From positions 79,911 to 143,910 of the forward strand of contig NZ_RCZM01000006.1 in NCBI RefSeq assembly GCF_006438965.1: a stretch of DNA of 64,000 nt, read 5' to 3'. This DNA is from Pedococcus bigeumensis. Its GTDB lineage: Bacteria > Actinomycetota > Actinomycetes > Actinomycetales > Dermatophilaceae. Below, one piece after another: positions 43,323 through 51,218 of the stretch. A model generated the notes under the pieces. That model saw only the letters and a list, made by a program, of their open reading frames with translations. It did not search any database and was not told where the DNA came from. A program made the position numbers and the translations under genes. The stretch's first letter is position 1. Each line of letters begins with the position of its first letter.

Positions 43323-43939
43323 GAGGCGTCCCGTCCACTGGGCGGCCGGAGTCGTTCGAGGCTGCCCGTGTCTTCGTCCGCAGGCAGGGTGGCCGGCGTG
43401 TCCGGCATCTCCGGCAAGGGCGTGGCGTCCACGTTGAGCGAGCCGCCCGTCGAGGCGGTCCCGAACTTCTCGGCCAGGAACCGCCCGTGAGCCACGAGCG
43501 CGGCCGCGTCGTCGCGGCATACCGCGTCGTAGACCTTGTCCATCGTCGTGGCGAGGAGGTCGAGCTGGTCGATGAGGACCATGAGCGAGGACTTCCCGCG
43601 GTCGACCGGCCGACTGTCCGCGAACTGCCTCGGGAGACGCAGGTAGCCGCCGAGCGCCTCGGGGAGGTAGTCGGTCGCGGTGGCCATCACGGAGTACGCC
43701 TGAGGACTTCCCGCGCCGAGGCTGGGGAGCCGCGGAATGGTGTCGCGCACGACCCGGTCGACCCGCCGCACCCGTGAGGCGACCGGCGCGGGCACGGCCC
43801 CGCCCGCCACCATCGCCTCGACGCGGTCGAGGGCGGCGAAGAGGTCGTCGCTGGTCGGGACCGGTGGCACCCGGAAGCCTTCGACACCGACCGGCTGTTG
43901 CTCCCGGCGCAGGAGGCGGCCCCAGAACCCACCCGACAT
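43319..43939 (-). CDS. XpaC-like partner of TelA
   Basis: 206 residues, soluble and helical. YSVMATATDYLPEALGGYLRLP and the closing HGRFLAEKFG recall the XpaC (halogen-hydrolase/5-bromo-4-chloroindolyl phosphate) family, which in Bacillus and others is encoded next to TelA. The match is from pattern memory only. ATG 43939 lies 26 bp after the telA stop; a GTG six codons upstream is an alternative. Likely acts together with TelA on tolerance to membrane- or cell-wall-targeting compounds. Confidence 0.65.
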   Translation of the reverse strand: MSGGFWGRLLRREQQPVGVEGFRVPPVPTSDDLFAALDRVEAMVAGGAVPAPVASRVRRVDRVVRDTIPRLPSLGAGSPQAYSVMATATDYLPEALGGYLRLPRQFADSRPVDRGKSSLMVLIDQLDLLATTMDKVYDAVCRDDAAALVAHGRFLAEKFGTASTGGSLNVDATPLPEMPDTPATLPADEDTGSLERLRPPSGRDAS

Positions 43940-43965
43940 GTGTTCACTATCCCCCACGCTGCCTC

Positions 43966-45204
43966 TCAGTGTCCGGCACCAGCCGAATTGCCGAGGTCCA
44001 GCGAACCGTGAGCCACCCGTTGGTCCTGACGCTCGACCCGGTCGAGGTACGACCGCGACTTCCCGACCTCCGTCTCGAGCGTGCCGATGGTCGCGGCCAT
44101 GGTGTCGAGGGCCTGCACCTTGAAGCTGTCGATCGCGTCCATCGTGGCGTAGATGTTCTGGAACGCTGCCTGCAACTGGGGAAGACCGATGGTGGCGGAG
44201 GCGGCCTGCTCCTGGATGCGCACCGAGTTGTCGCGCAGCATCTCGCTGGTGCGCTCGATCATGCCGGAGGTCGTGGTGTTGAGGGCGGAGATCTGCTCGA
44301 GCACGAGCTTCTGGTTGCTCAGGGCCTGCGCCACGATGACCGCGGTCCGCAGCGCAGACACGGTCGTCGTCGATGCCCGGTCCACGCCCTTGATCAGCTC
44401 GGTGTTGTTCTTGATGACGACGTCGATGGCCAGGTAGTTCTGGATCGAGACGGCCAGCTGGGTGAGCAGGTCCTGGTGCTTCTGGCGGACGTAGAAGAGC
44501 ACGTCGTCGCGAAGGGCGGTGGCCTTGTCCGGGTCCGTCGCCTGGAGGTCGGCGATGTGGGACGCGAGGTGGGCGTCGAGGCGCTCGGCGACGTAGACGT
44601 ACTGGTTGAGCCGAGCCATGGAGTCCCACAGCAGCTGCTTCTCGAGGTTCAGGGCGGCGTTGTCCTTGCCGAGCTCGTCCTGGCCGTCGCGCAGGGCGTG
44701 CAGGATGCCGTCGAGATGGCTCTGCGCCGACTGGTACTTGCGGAAGTAGTCCGCGACCTTGTCGCCGAAGGGGACCATGCCCAGGAGCTTGCGGGCGCCG
44801 GTGGCCTCCTTCGGGTCGAGGTCCTCGATCGTCCGGCGCAGCTCGAGCAGCGTGGCACCGACCGTGGAACCCTCCGAGAGCCCGCCCTCCTGCAGCGCCT
44901 TGACGGGGGCGTTGAGGAGGCGGTTCGAGGTCTCGGCAGCCTGGCGGATGTCGCCGTCGCCCATCGTGCGCACGTCCGCCGACTTGGCGGCGAAGCCCGG
45001 CGACCTGGGCGCCTCCGACAGCAGCCCCTGGAGGTAGGCGTCGACCTTGGCGTCCAGGCCGGGCAGCGCTGCGGCGTCGACGGCGGGAGCCATCCTCGGA
45101 GCGGCGGTGGCCTGCACCGGCGCGGGCGGTGCCGGCGCGGTCAACGTCAGGGAGGCCCCTTGGGCCGTCGGGGGCTGGAGCGGTCCAGGCTGTGTGTCGG
45201 TCAT
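43966..45204 (-). CDS. telA: TelA-family toxic-anion-resistance protein
   Basis: 412 residues. A Pro/Ala-rich start (1-45) is followed by a long all-helical TelA body: KLLGMVPFGDKVADYFRKYQSAQSHLDGIL, LLWDSMARLNQYVYVAERLD, DVVIKNNTELIKGVDRASTTTVSALRTA and a coiled-coil end. TelA proteins give tellurite and bacteriocin or antibiotic tolerance in Ter-type stress modules; the mechanism is unclear. First gene of the operon. ATG 45204 with GAGGGAGA 7-8 bases upstream. Confidence 0.9.
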   Translation of the reverse strand: MTDTQPGPLQPPTAQGASLTLTAPAPPAPVQATAAPRMAPAVDAAALPGLDAKVDAYLQGLLSEAPRSPGFAAKSADVRTMGDGDIRQAAETSNRLLNAPVKALQEGGLSEGSTVGATLLELRRTIEDLDPKEATGARKLLGMVPFGDKVADYFRKYQSAQSHLDGILHALRDGQDELGKDNAALNLEKQLLWDSMARLNQYVYVAERLDAHLASHIADLQATDPDKATALRDDVLFYVRQKHQDLLTQLAVSIQNYLAIDVVIKNNTELIKGVDRASTTTVSALRTAVIVAQALSNQKLVLEQISALNTTTSGMIERTSEMLRDNSVRIQEQAASATIGLPQLQAAFQNIYATMDAIDSFKVQALDTMAATIGTLETEVGKSRSYLDRVERQDQRVAHGSLDLGNSAGAGH

Positions 45205-45375
45205 GACGGTTCGTCTCCCTCAGCAGTGCCGATGGCCGGCTCCCTAGTCCTTGTTGACGAACGGCCAATGTACGCGGTTCCCGGGCTGCTGTTGGGGGAT
45301 TACCAGCCCCGCTGAGTCGACGAGTTCGGGGTCGGAAGACCACGACCACGTCCGGCTGGAAAGGTACGGCGAGCG

Positions 45376-45420
45376 GCACCTGGGCGTGCGCGCCCCAAGT
45401 GCACCTGGGCGGGCGCGCCC
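45376..45420. repeat. Two 20-bp direct repeats in the intergenic region
   Basis: GCACCTGGGCGTGCGCGCCC (45376-45395) and the same with G for T (45401-45420), 25-bp period, between the USP stop and the telA promoter. Each contains a GGGCGCGCCC-like palindrome. They may form hairpins ending USP transcription. Confidence 0.55.
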
Positions 45421-45436
45421 GAGCTGAACGTGGGCG

Positions 45437-46327
45437 TCAGTCGCGGACGACCATCACCGGACAGTTCGCCTCGTGGATCACCGCATGTGACACCGAGCCC
45501 AGCAGGAGACCGGCGAAGCCGCCGCGTCCACGGCTGCCGACGACGAGCAGACCGGCTCGATCGCCGAGTGGGGCCAGCGCATGGCCCGCATCGCCGTAGA
45601 GCACCTCGGTCTCGATCGTGAGCTTCGGGTGTGATCCGTGGGCGTGCTTCTCGGCCCGCTCCAAGGTCGCCTGGGCTTCGGCGCGCAGGGCGTGCGTGTG
45701 CTGGCTTCCCGCGTGCCTGGTTTCGACCGACGCCCACGAGTCGGGCGCGTGGAGAGGTTCCACCCTGACGATGTGCAGCGGCGCACCTGTCTCTTCGGCG
45801 ATGTCGGCCGCGGCCTCGAGCGCCCGTTCCGAAGCCTCCGAGTCGTCGACGCCCACGACGACCTCGTGGATGGCGTCCGGGTAGGCCGTCTCGTGTCCAC
45901 GCACGACCACGGCAGGGCACTTCGCGTGAGCTGTCACGGCATACGCCACGGATCCGAGCAGGCCCGACGCGAGGCGGCCACGGGCACGGCACCCGGTGAC
46001 CACGAGGGCTGCGCCTTCGGAAGCCGCCACCAGCTCCGCGGCCGGGCTACCGACGAGCGTGAAGCCGGTGATGTGCGAACGCTCCACCACCGCGGCCGCT
46101 CGCTCGACGCCCGCGTCGAGCGTGGCTCGGGCAGCCGTCGCCAAGGCGTCGGACAGGATCTCGGGGACGTACGCCGTCCCGACCGGCACTGCGGCCAGGT
46201 CGGAGACGTGCAGCACGGTGAGCGGACGGCCCTGGCGTCGGGCAGTGTGAGCGGCCCAGTCCAGCGCCCCCTCGGACCCTGTCGATCCGTCGTAACCGAC
46301 GACGATCCCGCGTACCTGAGTGTTCAT
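45437..46327 (-). CDS. Tandem universal stress protein
   Basis: 296 residues with two USP domains (about 5-145 and 152-296). Each has the nucleotide motif: VVTGCRARGRLASGLLGSVA and LVVGSRGRGGFAGLLLGSVS (G-x-x-G-x9-G-S/T), indicating ATP binding. Two-domain USPs are typical of actinobacterial hypoxia and stasis regulons. ATG 46327 with GGAGG 7 bases upstream. A DosR-like palindrome lies about 80 bp upstream. Confidence 0.92.
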   Translation of the reverse strand: MNTQVRGIVVGYDGSTGSEGALDWAAHTARRQGRPLTVLHVSDLAAVPVGTAYVPEILSDALATAARATLDAGVERAAAVVERSHITGFTLVGSPAAELVAASEGAALVVTGCRARGRLASGLLGSVAYAVTAHAKCPAVVVRGHETAYPDAIHEVVVGVDDSEASERALEAAADIAEETGAPLHIVRVEPLHAPDSWASVETRHAGSQHTHALRAEAQATLERAEKHAHGSHPKLTIETEVLYGDAGHALAPLGDRAGLLVVGSRGRGGFAGLLLGSVSHAVIHEANCPVMVVRD

Positions 46328-46403
46328 GGCTGTCCTCCATTGTGGCACCGCGCGTTGGATGACGCGCACTTCCATGCTCGGGGGCACGGCGGCTGCCCCA
46401 CGA

Positions 46404-46417
46404 GGGCCATTGGTCCC
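46404..46417. promoter_or_regulatory. DosR/DevR-like palindrome upstream of the USP gene
   Basis: GGGCCATTGGTCCC on the plus strand reads GGGACCAATGGCCC on the minus strand, close to the GGGAC-N-GTCCC-type sites of the dormancy regulator DosR. It lies 77 bp before the start of a tandem USP, a typical DosR target. Assignment is by resemblance only. Confidence 0.45.
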
Positions 46418-46441
46418 GCCGCTCAGACGCGGTATGACCAC

Positions 46442-46696
46442 CTAGGCATCGGCATCTCCCGACCACGCATCGACCTCGGCGTCCTCGTCGGCCTCGTCGC
46501 GGCCCTTCACCGTTCGGCGTGCGGCTCGGAAGAGCAGCACGAACACAACACCGAGTGCGACAAGGAGCCACGGCATCCACGCATTCAACGCGGCCTGGGC
46601 CGACTCGGCCTCTGCGTGACTGCGCGCGAGGTCCTCGATCATCTGACCCACAGGGTCAGTTGGGGTCCGGGTCGACAGCCCCACCAGGGCGAGCAT
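46442..46696 (-). CDS. Small single-helix membrane protein
   Basis: 84 residues from ATG 46696. A short helical start (DPVGQMIEDLARSHAEAESAQAAL) is followed by one transmembrane segment (about 42-60, WMPWLLVALGVVFVLLF), then an R-R-K stop-transfer and an acidic tail. Not recognised. A GTG slightly upstream is possible. Divergent from the DUF1905 gene with only 79 bp between starts. Confidence 0.5.
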   Translation of the reverse strand: MLALVGLSTRTPTDPVGQMIEDLARSHAEAESAQAALNAWMPWLLVALGVVFVLLFRAARRTVKGRDEADEDAEVDAWSGDADA

Positions 46697-46775
46697 GCGT
46701 TCGACGCTAGGGCCACCACGGCCAGGCGACTCGGTATCCACATACTCTGCGGCTGATCCAAATACCCTGTGCCGG

Positions 46776-47063
46776 ATGGAGATGGAGTTCACCGTGGAGA
46801 TCTGGTTCTGGAAGGGGCCGTCGCCGTTCCACTTCGTCACCGTGCCCGAGGACTTCTGCGATGCGCTCGACGCGACGGCCGGGATGGTCAGCTATGGCTG
46901 GGGCATGATCCCGGTCCAGGTGCGGATCGGCGACACCGCCTGGAAGACCTCGCTCTGGCCCAAGGACGGCCGCTACATCGTGCCGCTCAAGGTCGCCGTG
47001 CGCAGGGCGGAGAAGCTCGAGCTCGGCGCCACCACGACGATCCGGCTCACCGTCGACGTCTAG
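46776..47063 (+). CDS. DUF1905-domain protein
   Basis: 95 residues: FTVEIWFWKGPSPFHFVTVPED, SYGWGMIPVQVRIGDTAWKTSLWPKDGRYIVPLK and AEKLELG closely follow the DUF1905 beta-barrel pattern. The function of this family is unknown; it often occurs as a stand-alone small protein. ATG 46776 lies 7 bases after TACCCT (46763-46768), leaderless-like. Confidence 0.88.
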   Translation: MEMEFTVEIWFWKGPSPFHFVTVPEDFCDALDATAGMVSYGWGMIPVQVRIGDTAWKTSLWPKDGRYIVPLKVAVRRAEKLELGATTTIRLTVDV

Positions 47064-47251
47064 GCGGGGAGCTCAAGCCGGCCACGCGGCATACCCGCGT
47101 AGCGAACTCGGGTGAACGGACCGAAACGCTGTGAATATCGGTCGAAAGTCCCCACTGGGACACGGTCAGCAGTACCTTCGCCACACCCCCCCGCAGTCAC
47201 GCCTGCCCCAGCCGTCGCCGGCCAGGGCAGACCAGTTCCCTAGGACCCGGC

Positions 47252-48553
47252 ATGACTTCACGACCCGGCCCCGTGACCACCCGCCGCATCACGATCGCCC
47301 TGCTCGCCAGCGCGCTCGGCGCCGCGCCCGTGCTCGCGACGGCCGGCTCCGCCCATGCCGCCGGGTCGGGCGACAACCCCACGATCACCGGCCGGACCAT
47401 CGGGCCGCGGACCGACAACCGGATCAGCAGCATGCTGACCGCGCGCGCAACCACGGCTCGCTTCGGCACCTCGTTCACCGGGGCGGTCATCGACGCCGCA
47501 AGCGGCAAGGTGGTCTGGAGCCAGAGGGGCAGCACCGGCTACATGCCGGCCTCGACGACGAAGTGGGTCACGGCCACCGACGCATTGCGCGTCTTCGGCC
47601 CCACGTACCGGTTCACGACCACCGTCAAGCGCGGCCCGGGAGCCGACCAGGTCATCCTCGTCGGCTCCGGCGACCCGTCCTTCTCCTCGGCGCAGCTCAC
47701 CGCCCTCGCCAAGACCACGGCGACCACCATGAAGGCGCGCAAGCAGCTGCGCGTGAGGGTGTATGCCGACGACTACCTCTTCGCCTCGCCGACCTTGGCG
47801 ACGGGCTGGCGTTCGACCTACATCCCGGCCGACACCACGTGGCTGCGGGCACTGGTCGTCGACGGCCGACAGGTCGACGACACGTCGATCGACGCGGCCA
47901 AGCTGTTCGCGGCGAAGCTGAAGACGTACGGCCTCACCGTGACCTCGATCGCCCGGGGCGCCTCCAGCTCGAAGAGCCCGTTGCTCGCGTCGTCCGCAGG
48001 GCAGACCGTCAACCAGATCGTGTCGCGGATGATGCTCGAGTCCGACAACGAGCACGCTGAGGCACTGCACCGGCTGGTCGGCATCAAGCTGGGTTACGGA
48101 AACACTTGGGCTGCAGCGAAGTCCGCCCAGGCGACGCGACTCAAGAGCGAGGGGCTGACGGCCACTGCCCTCTATGACGGGTCAGGACTCTCGCGCAGTG
48201 ACCGCCTCACCGGCCTGCAGCTTGCGCGGTTGGTGACCAACGCGTTCGAACCCGCCAACGCGACCCCGTTCGCCGTCCTGCGCAGCGACGCCGGCCTGCC
48301 GATCGCGGGCAAGACGGGCACCCTGAGCGCGTCCTACGGGCGCTTCACGGCGTCCACCTCGAAGTGCGCTGTCGGCATGGTGCACGCCAAGACCGGCACG
48401 CTCACCGACGCCGTGGCGCTGACGGGCTGGACCCGCGGCACCGACGGTCGGGTCAAGGCTTTCGCCTTTGTCATAAACGGAAAACCCACCTCGATGACTG
48501 CGATGCGGCAGAACATCGACATGCTCGCCGCCACCGTCACCGGCTGCTACTGA
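47252..48553 (+). CDS. dacB: D-alanyl-D-alanine carboxypeptidase/endopeptidase (PBP4, S13 family)
   Basis: 433 residues. The signal peptide ends SAHA-A (about 36). Catalytic boxes: STTK (Ser101), SDN in MMLESDNEHAEAL, and KTG. Two KTGTL copies occur (GLPIAGKTGTLS and GMVHAKTGTLTD); the second, placed after the disulfide-type Cys, fits the usual KTG position. It trims peptidoglycan peptides outside the membrane. The insertion domains usual in S13 enzymes lie between SxxK and SxN. It ends convergently with the small gene on the other strand (17-bp overlap). Confidence 0.92.
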   Translation: MTSRPGPVTTRRITIALLASALGAAPVLATAGSAHAAGSGDNPTITGRTIGPRTDNRISSMLTARATTARFGTSFTGAVIDAASGKVVWSQRGSTGYMPASTTKWVTATDALRVFGPTYRFTTTVKRGPGADQVILVGSGDPSFSSAQLTALAKTTATTMKARKQLRVRVYADDYLFASPTLATGWRSTYIPADTTWLRALVVDGRQVDDTSIDAAKLFAAKLKTYGLTVTSIARGASSSKSPLLASSAGQTVNQIVSRMMLESDNEHAEALHRLVGIKLGYGNTWAAAKSAQATRLKSEGLTATALYDGSGLSRSDRLTGLQLARLVTNAFEPANATPFAVLRSDAGLPIAGKTGTLSASYGRFTASTSKCAVGMVHAKTGTLTDAVALTGWTRGTDGRVKAFAFVINGKPTSMTAMRQNIDMLAATVTGCY

Positions 48554-48776
48554 CCCGGCCCTGAGCCGTCGGCTCGTTCGGAGCGGTGGACTCCCGTGTC
48601 TCGCGCGCGTAGCGGGCGGCAGCAACCCTGGCCGCGCGCTGGCGCTCGAGCCGGCGGTGCGGGTCCTCGGCGTCGCCCAGCTGGGCCGGGCCATACATGT
48701 GCATGCCGAGCACCTTGATCCGGTACCCGATGCGATAGCCCAGGGACAGTCCCTCGCGGTCAGCCTTGCGACTCAT
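48537..48776 (-). CDS. Small basic hypothetical protein
   Basis: 79 residues, basic: MSRKADREGLSLGYRIGYRIKVLGMHMYGPAQLGDAEDPHRRLERQRAARV... Not recognised. ATG 48776 has a good GGGAGAGA site. It is divergent from ohrR and shares the intergenic region containing the ohrR operator, so it may be co-regulated with it. The 3' end overlaps dacB on the other strand by 17 bp. Confidence 0.6.
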   Translation of the reverse strand: MSRKADREGLSLGYRIGYRIKVLGMHMYGPAQLGDAEDPHRRLERQRAARVAAARYARETRESTAPNEPTAQGRVSSSR

Positions 48777-48828
48777 TGGTCTCTCCCATTGCCTTGTGGC
48801 ACGTGCTCCAGCCGAGTCAGCCATTTAC

Positions 48829-48855
48829 TTAGTGCCCTAACTACCTGTGCACTAA
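48829..48855. promoter_or_regulatory. Inverted-repeat operator between ohrR and the small divergent gene
   Basis: TTAGTGC and GCACTAA are perfect 7-bp arms with a 13-base centre containing TAACTA. It lies 32 bp before the OhrR start in an otherwise AT-poor genome. Autoregulatory site of the MarR/OhrR protein is the likely role. Confidence 0.65.
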
Positions 48856-48886
48856 CGATACGACGAGATCGCCTAGACTCGAAATC

Positions 48887-49360
48887 GTGCCCCCCATCTC
48901 CACCTCCCCCACGGCCCAGCCCGTCGATCTGCTCAAGCTCGACCGGCAGGTCTGCTTCGCCCTGGCGGTCGCGTCCCGCAACGTGATCGCGCTCTACCGG
49001 CCTCTGCTCGAGCCGATGGGGCTGACCCACCCGCAGTACCTCGTGATGCTCGCGCTGTGGGAGGACTCACCCCTGCGAGTCAGCGACTTGGCCCAGCGCC
49101 TCAGCCTCGAGCCGGCAACCCTCTCGCCCTTGCTCAAGCGGCTCGAAGTCAGCGGAATGGTGAGCCGCGACCGCGACCCCCGCGACGACCGGGCGCTCGC
49201 CGTGTCGCTCACCAGGAAGGGCGCGGCCGCCCGCAAGCGCGCCGAACGCATTCCGCCCGCGATCATCGACCGCCTCGGCATGAGCATCGGCGAGCTGGAG
49301 GCCATGCGCGACAGCCTCACTCGGCTGATCGCCGCGGCTGCGGAGCCTTCCGAACCGTGA
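48887..49360 (+). CDS. ohrR: OhrR-type MarR-family peroxide-sensing repressor
   Basis: 157 residues. KLDRQVCFALAVASRNVIALYRPLLEPMGLTHPQYLVMLALWE closely follows OhrR, including the reactive Cys (Cys23). The winged helix is LRVSDLAQRLSLEPATLSPLLKRLEVSGMVSRDRDPRDDRAL. Organic hydroperoxide oxidation of Cys23 should release DNA. No ohr peroxidase gene is adjacent. GTG start with TAGACT (48874-48879) ending 7 bases before it, hence probably leaderless. Confidence 0.88.
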   Translation: MPPISTSPTAQPVDLLKLDRQVCFALAVASRNVIALYRPLLEPMGLTHPQYLVMLALWEDSPLRVSDLAQRLSLEPATLSPLLKRLEVSGMVSRDRDPRDDRALAVSLTRKGAAARKRAERIPPAIIDRLGMSIGELEAMRDSLTRLIAAAAEPSEP

Positions 49361-49465
49361 ACAAAGCGCTGAGGTAGGCCGCGTGGCCGGCCCACCTCAT
49401 CGCTTGGGGCTTGGGACGGCAGCGGCCGAGCGCCTCCCATAGGCCGGGCCCGACGCCGCGTACGG

Positions 49466-49669
49466 TCAGCCGCCGATGCCACCGAAGTCGTCGCCGGCGC
49501 TGATACCGGGGGTGATCTTGAACTTGCCGGGTGCGATGTCGCCATGCTCGTCGGCGCGGCGTTCGTCGCGGGTTCGCTTGTCGCGGACCACGTGGACGGC
49601 TCCAAACGCGAAGACGGCCACGATCGCGACGGCACCGATGACGAACAGGATGACCTCGAAGATCGACAT
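49466..49669 (-). CDS. Small membrane protein
   Basis: 67 residues: one transmembrane segment (about 4-27, FEVILFVIGAVAIVAVFAFGAVHVV), then RDKRTRDERR, and a soluble C-terminus ending GISAGDDFGGIGG. Not recognised. ATG 49669 follows a purine-rich GGGGGAAGGG. The charge pattern puts the C-terminus in the cytoplasm. Confidence 0.6.
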   Translation of the reverse strand: MSIFEVILFVIGAVAIVAVFAFGAVHVVRDKRTRDERRADEHGDIAPGKFKITPGISAGDDFGGIGG

Positions 49670-49775
49670 CCCTTCCCCCTTTGGTGGTGACTCATCGTGC
49701 GCCGAGCCGGGCTTCAGGTCAATGAGCGGGTGACCGGGGCTCTGGTCGCGCAGTCCTGAATCTGCCCTCTTCCTC

Positions 49776-49805
49776 TTGACGTTCGAACACCTGTTCGAAT
49801 ATACT
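49776..49805 (+). promoter_or_regulatory. SOS-controlled promoter with LexA box in the spacer
   Basis: TTGACG (49776-49781) and TATACT (49800-49805) are separated by 18 bp, which are exactly the perfect palindrome TTCGAACACCTGTTCGAA (49782-49799). This matches the actinobacterial/Gram-positive LexA consensus (CGAAC-N4-GTTCG). Bound LexA would block the promoter. The start codon is 5 bases after the -10. Confidence 0.9.
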
Positions 49806-49810
49806 GGGTC

Positions 49811-51151
49811 ATGGCCATCGCCCCACTGCACCCGTCGCCACCGCTCGCGGTGGCCGACAGCGTGCGTCAGGTGCACTCGGTGTTGGACCGGTGTGCGGGT
49901 GTCGAGAATCTTTCGGGGTATGCCGCGTCGAGCCTGATCGGTGAGCTCGAGCGGGCGGTGACCCGGTTGCAGGCCATGAAGCTCTCGCTGGTCGCGGTGG
50001 TCGACAAGGCCGAGGTGGCTGCGGATTCGGGGATGACGGGGACGGCCGCCTGGCTGGCGGCGCGGTCTCGCAGCGACGGAGCGACGGCCGCCAAGGACCT
50101 CCGGCTGGCCACTGCCCTCGACGGCGGGCTGGTGGCGACCCGGGCTGCGCTCGGTGAGGGTGCACTGTCGACCGAGCACGCCCACGTCATCGCGCGCACG
50201 GCCGAGCAGCTGCCTGAAGGACTCGGCGACGAGGAGCGGACCGCGATCGAGCAGTCGCTCGTCGCCGTGGCCAAGCGAGTGGACCCGGTTGCGTTGCGCA
50301 AGAAGGCCCGTCGCGCCCTGGAGGCAGCCAAGTGACAGCAGGCCGAGGTCGATGCCCACGAGGACACCGTGCTTCGGACCGAGGAAGAGCAGGCGCTTGC
50401 CAGGACGAAGCTGACCCTGCACGACAACCAGGACGGCACCATCACCGGGCACTTCACCGTGCCTACCCTGGCCGGGCAGATCCTGAAGAAGGTCATCCAG
50501 CAGATCGCCTCACCCCGCCGGTTCGCCCAGCAGGCGGCCAAGGACGCCAAGGCGCAGGCGGTTCGGTGCGGTGACGACCTGAGCGCCGCACAGGTCGCGG
50601 AGGCGACGTGGGATGCGTTCCGCGCCGAGGAGCTGGACTGGTCACAGAAGTACGGACGGGCGTTCGTGGAGCTGTTGGAGCACCTGCCCACCGACCACCT
50701 GACGGGCAAGGTCAACGCGACCATCTTGGTCACCCTCGACCACGACCGGCTCAACGCGTCCCTTGGTGCAGCCCACCTGGACACCGGCCACAATCTGTCA
50801 GCGTCCGAGGCCCGCCGACTGGCGTGTGGCGCCGGGCTCGTGCCGGCTGTCCTCGGCGGCGAGTCGCAGGTCCTCGACCTCGGCCGGTCGCAGCGCTTCT
50901 TCACCGAGGCCCAACGCGTTGCGCTCGCCCTGACCTACGACAGCTGCGCCGCCGACGACTGCGACCGGCCCTACGCCTGGACCGAGCACCATCATGAAGA
51001 CCCGTGGGCGGCGGGCGGCGGGACAGACCTCGACAAGGCAGTCCCGCTGTGCGGTTACCACCACAGACGGGTCCACGATCACGGCTACCACCACCGCGTC
51101 TTCCGAGAGAGCGACGGCCGCAAACGGGTCACCTTCGTCAAGCGGACATAG
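49811..51151 (+). pseudogene. DUF222 / HNH endonuclease gene with in-frame TGA
   Basis: Codons 1-174 encode a DUF222 domain (VHSVLDRCAGVENLSGYAASSLIGEL, then LSTEHAHVIARTAEQLP), ending EAAK-TGA at 50333-50335. The same frame continues as QQAEVDAHEDTVLRTEEEQ through 51151 with DUF222 remainder and an HNH nuclease end (CAADDCDRPYAWTEHHHEDPWAAGG... LCGYHHRRVH). The 447-codon total equals a normal DUF222-HNH protein. Either the TGA is a recent nonsense mutation (perhaps from CGA), or two pieces are made, with an internal start such as GTG 50369. Related REP13E12 genes in mycobacteria are also SOS-controlled. Confidence 0.85.
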
Positions 51152-51218
51152 GACGGCCCGCGCTGGCTGACAACACCTGCATTTGCTCGCACCACCGAGG
51201 GTCGAAAGACTTCGGCCC

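Noticed and set aside
50333..50335. Selenocysteine codon in the HNH gene
   Set aside because: The position is in a linker, not catalytic, relatives are not selenoproteins, and no convincing stem-loop was noticed after it.
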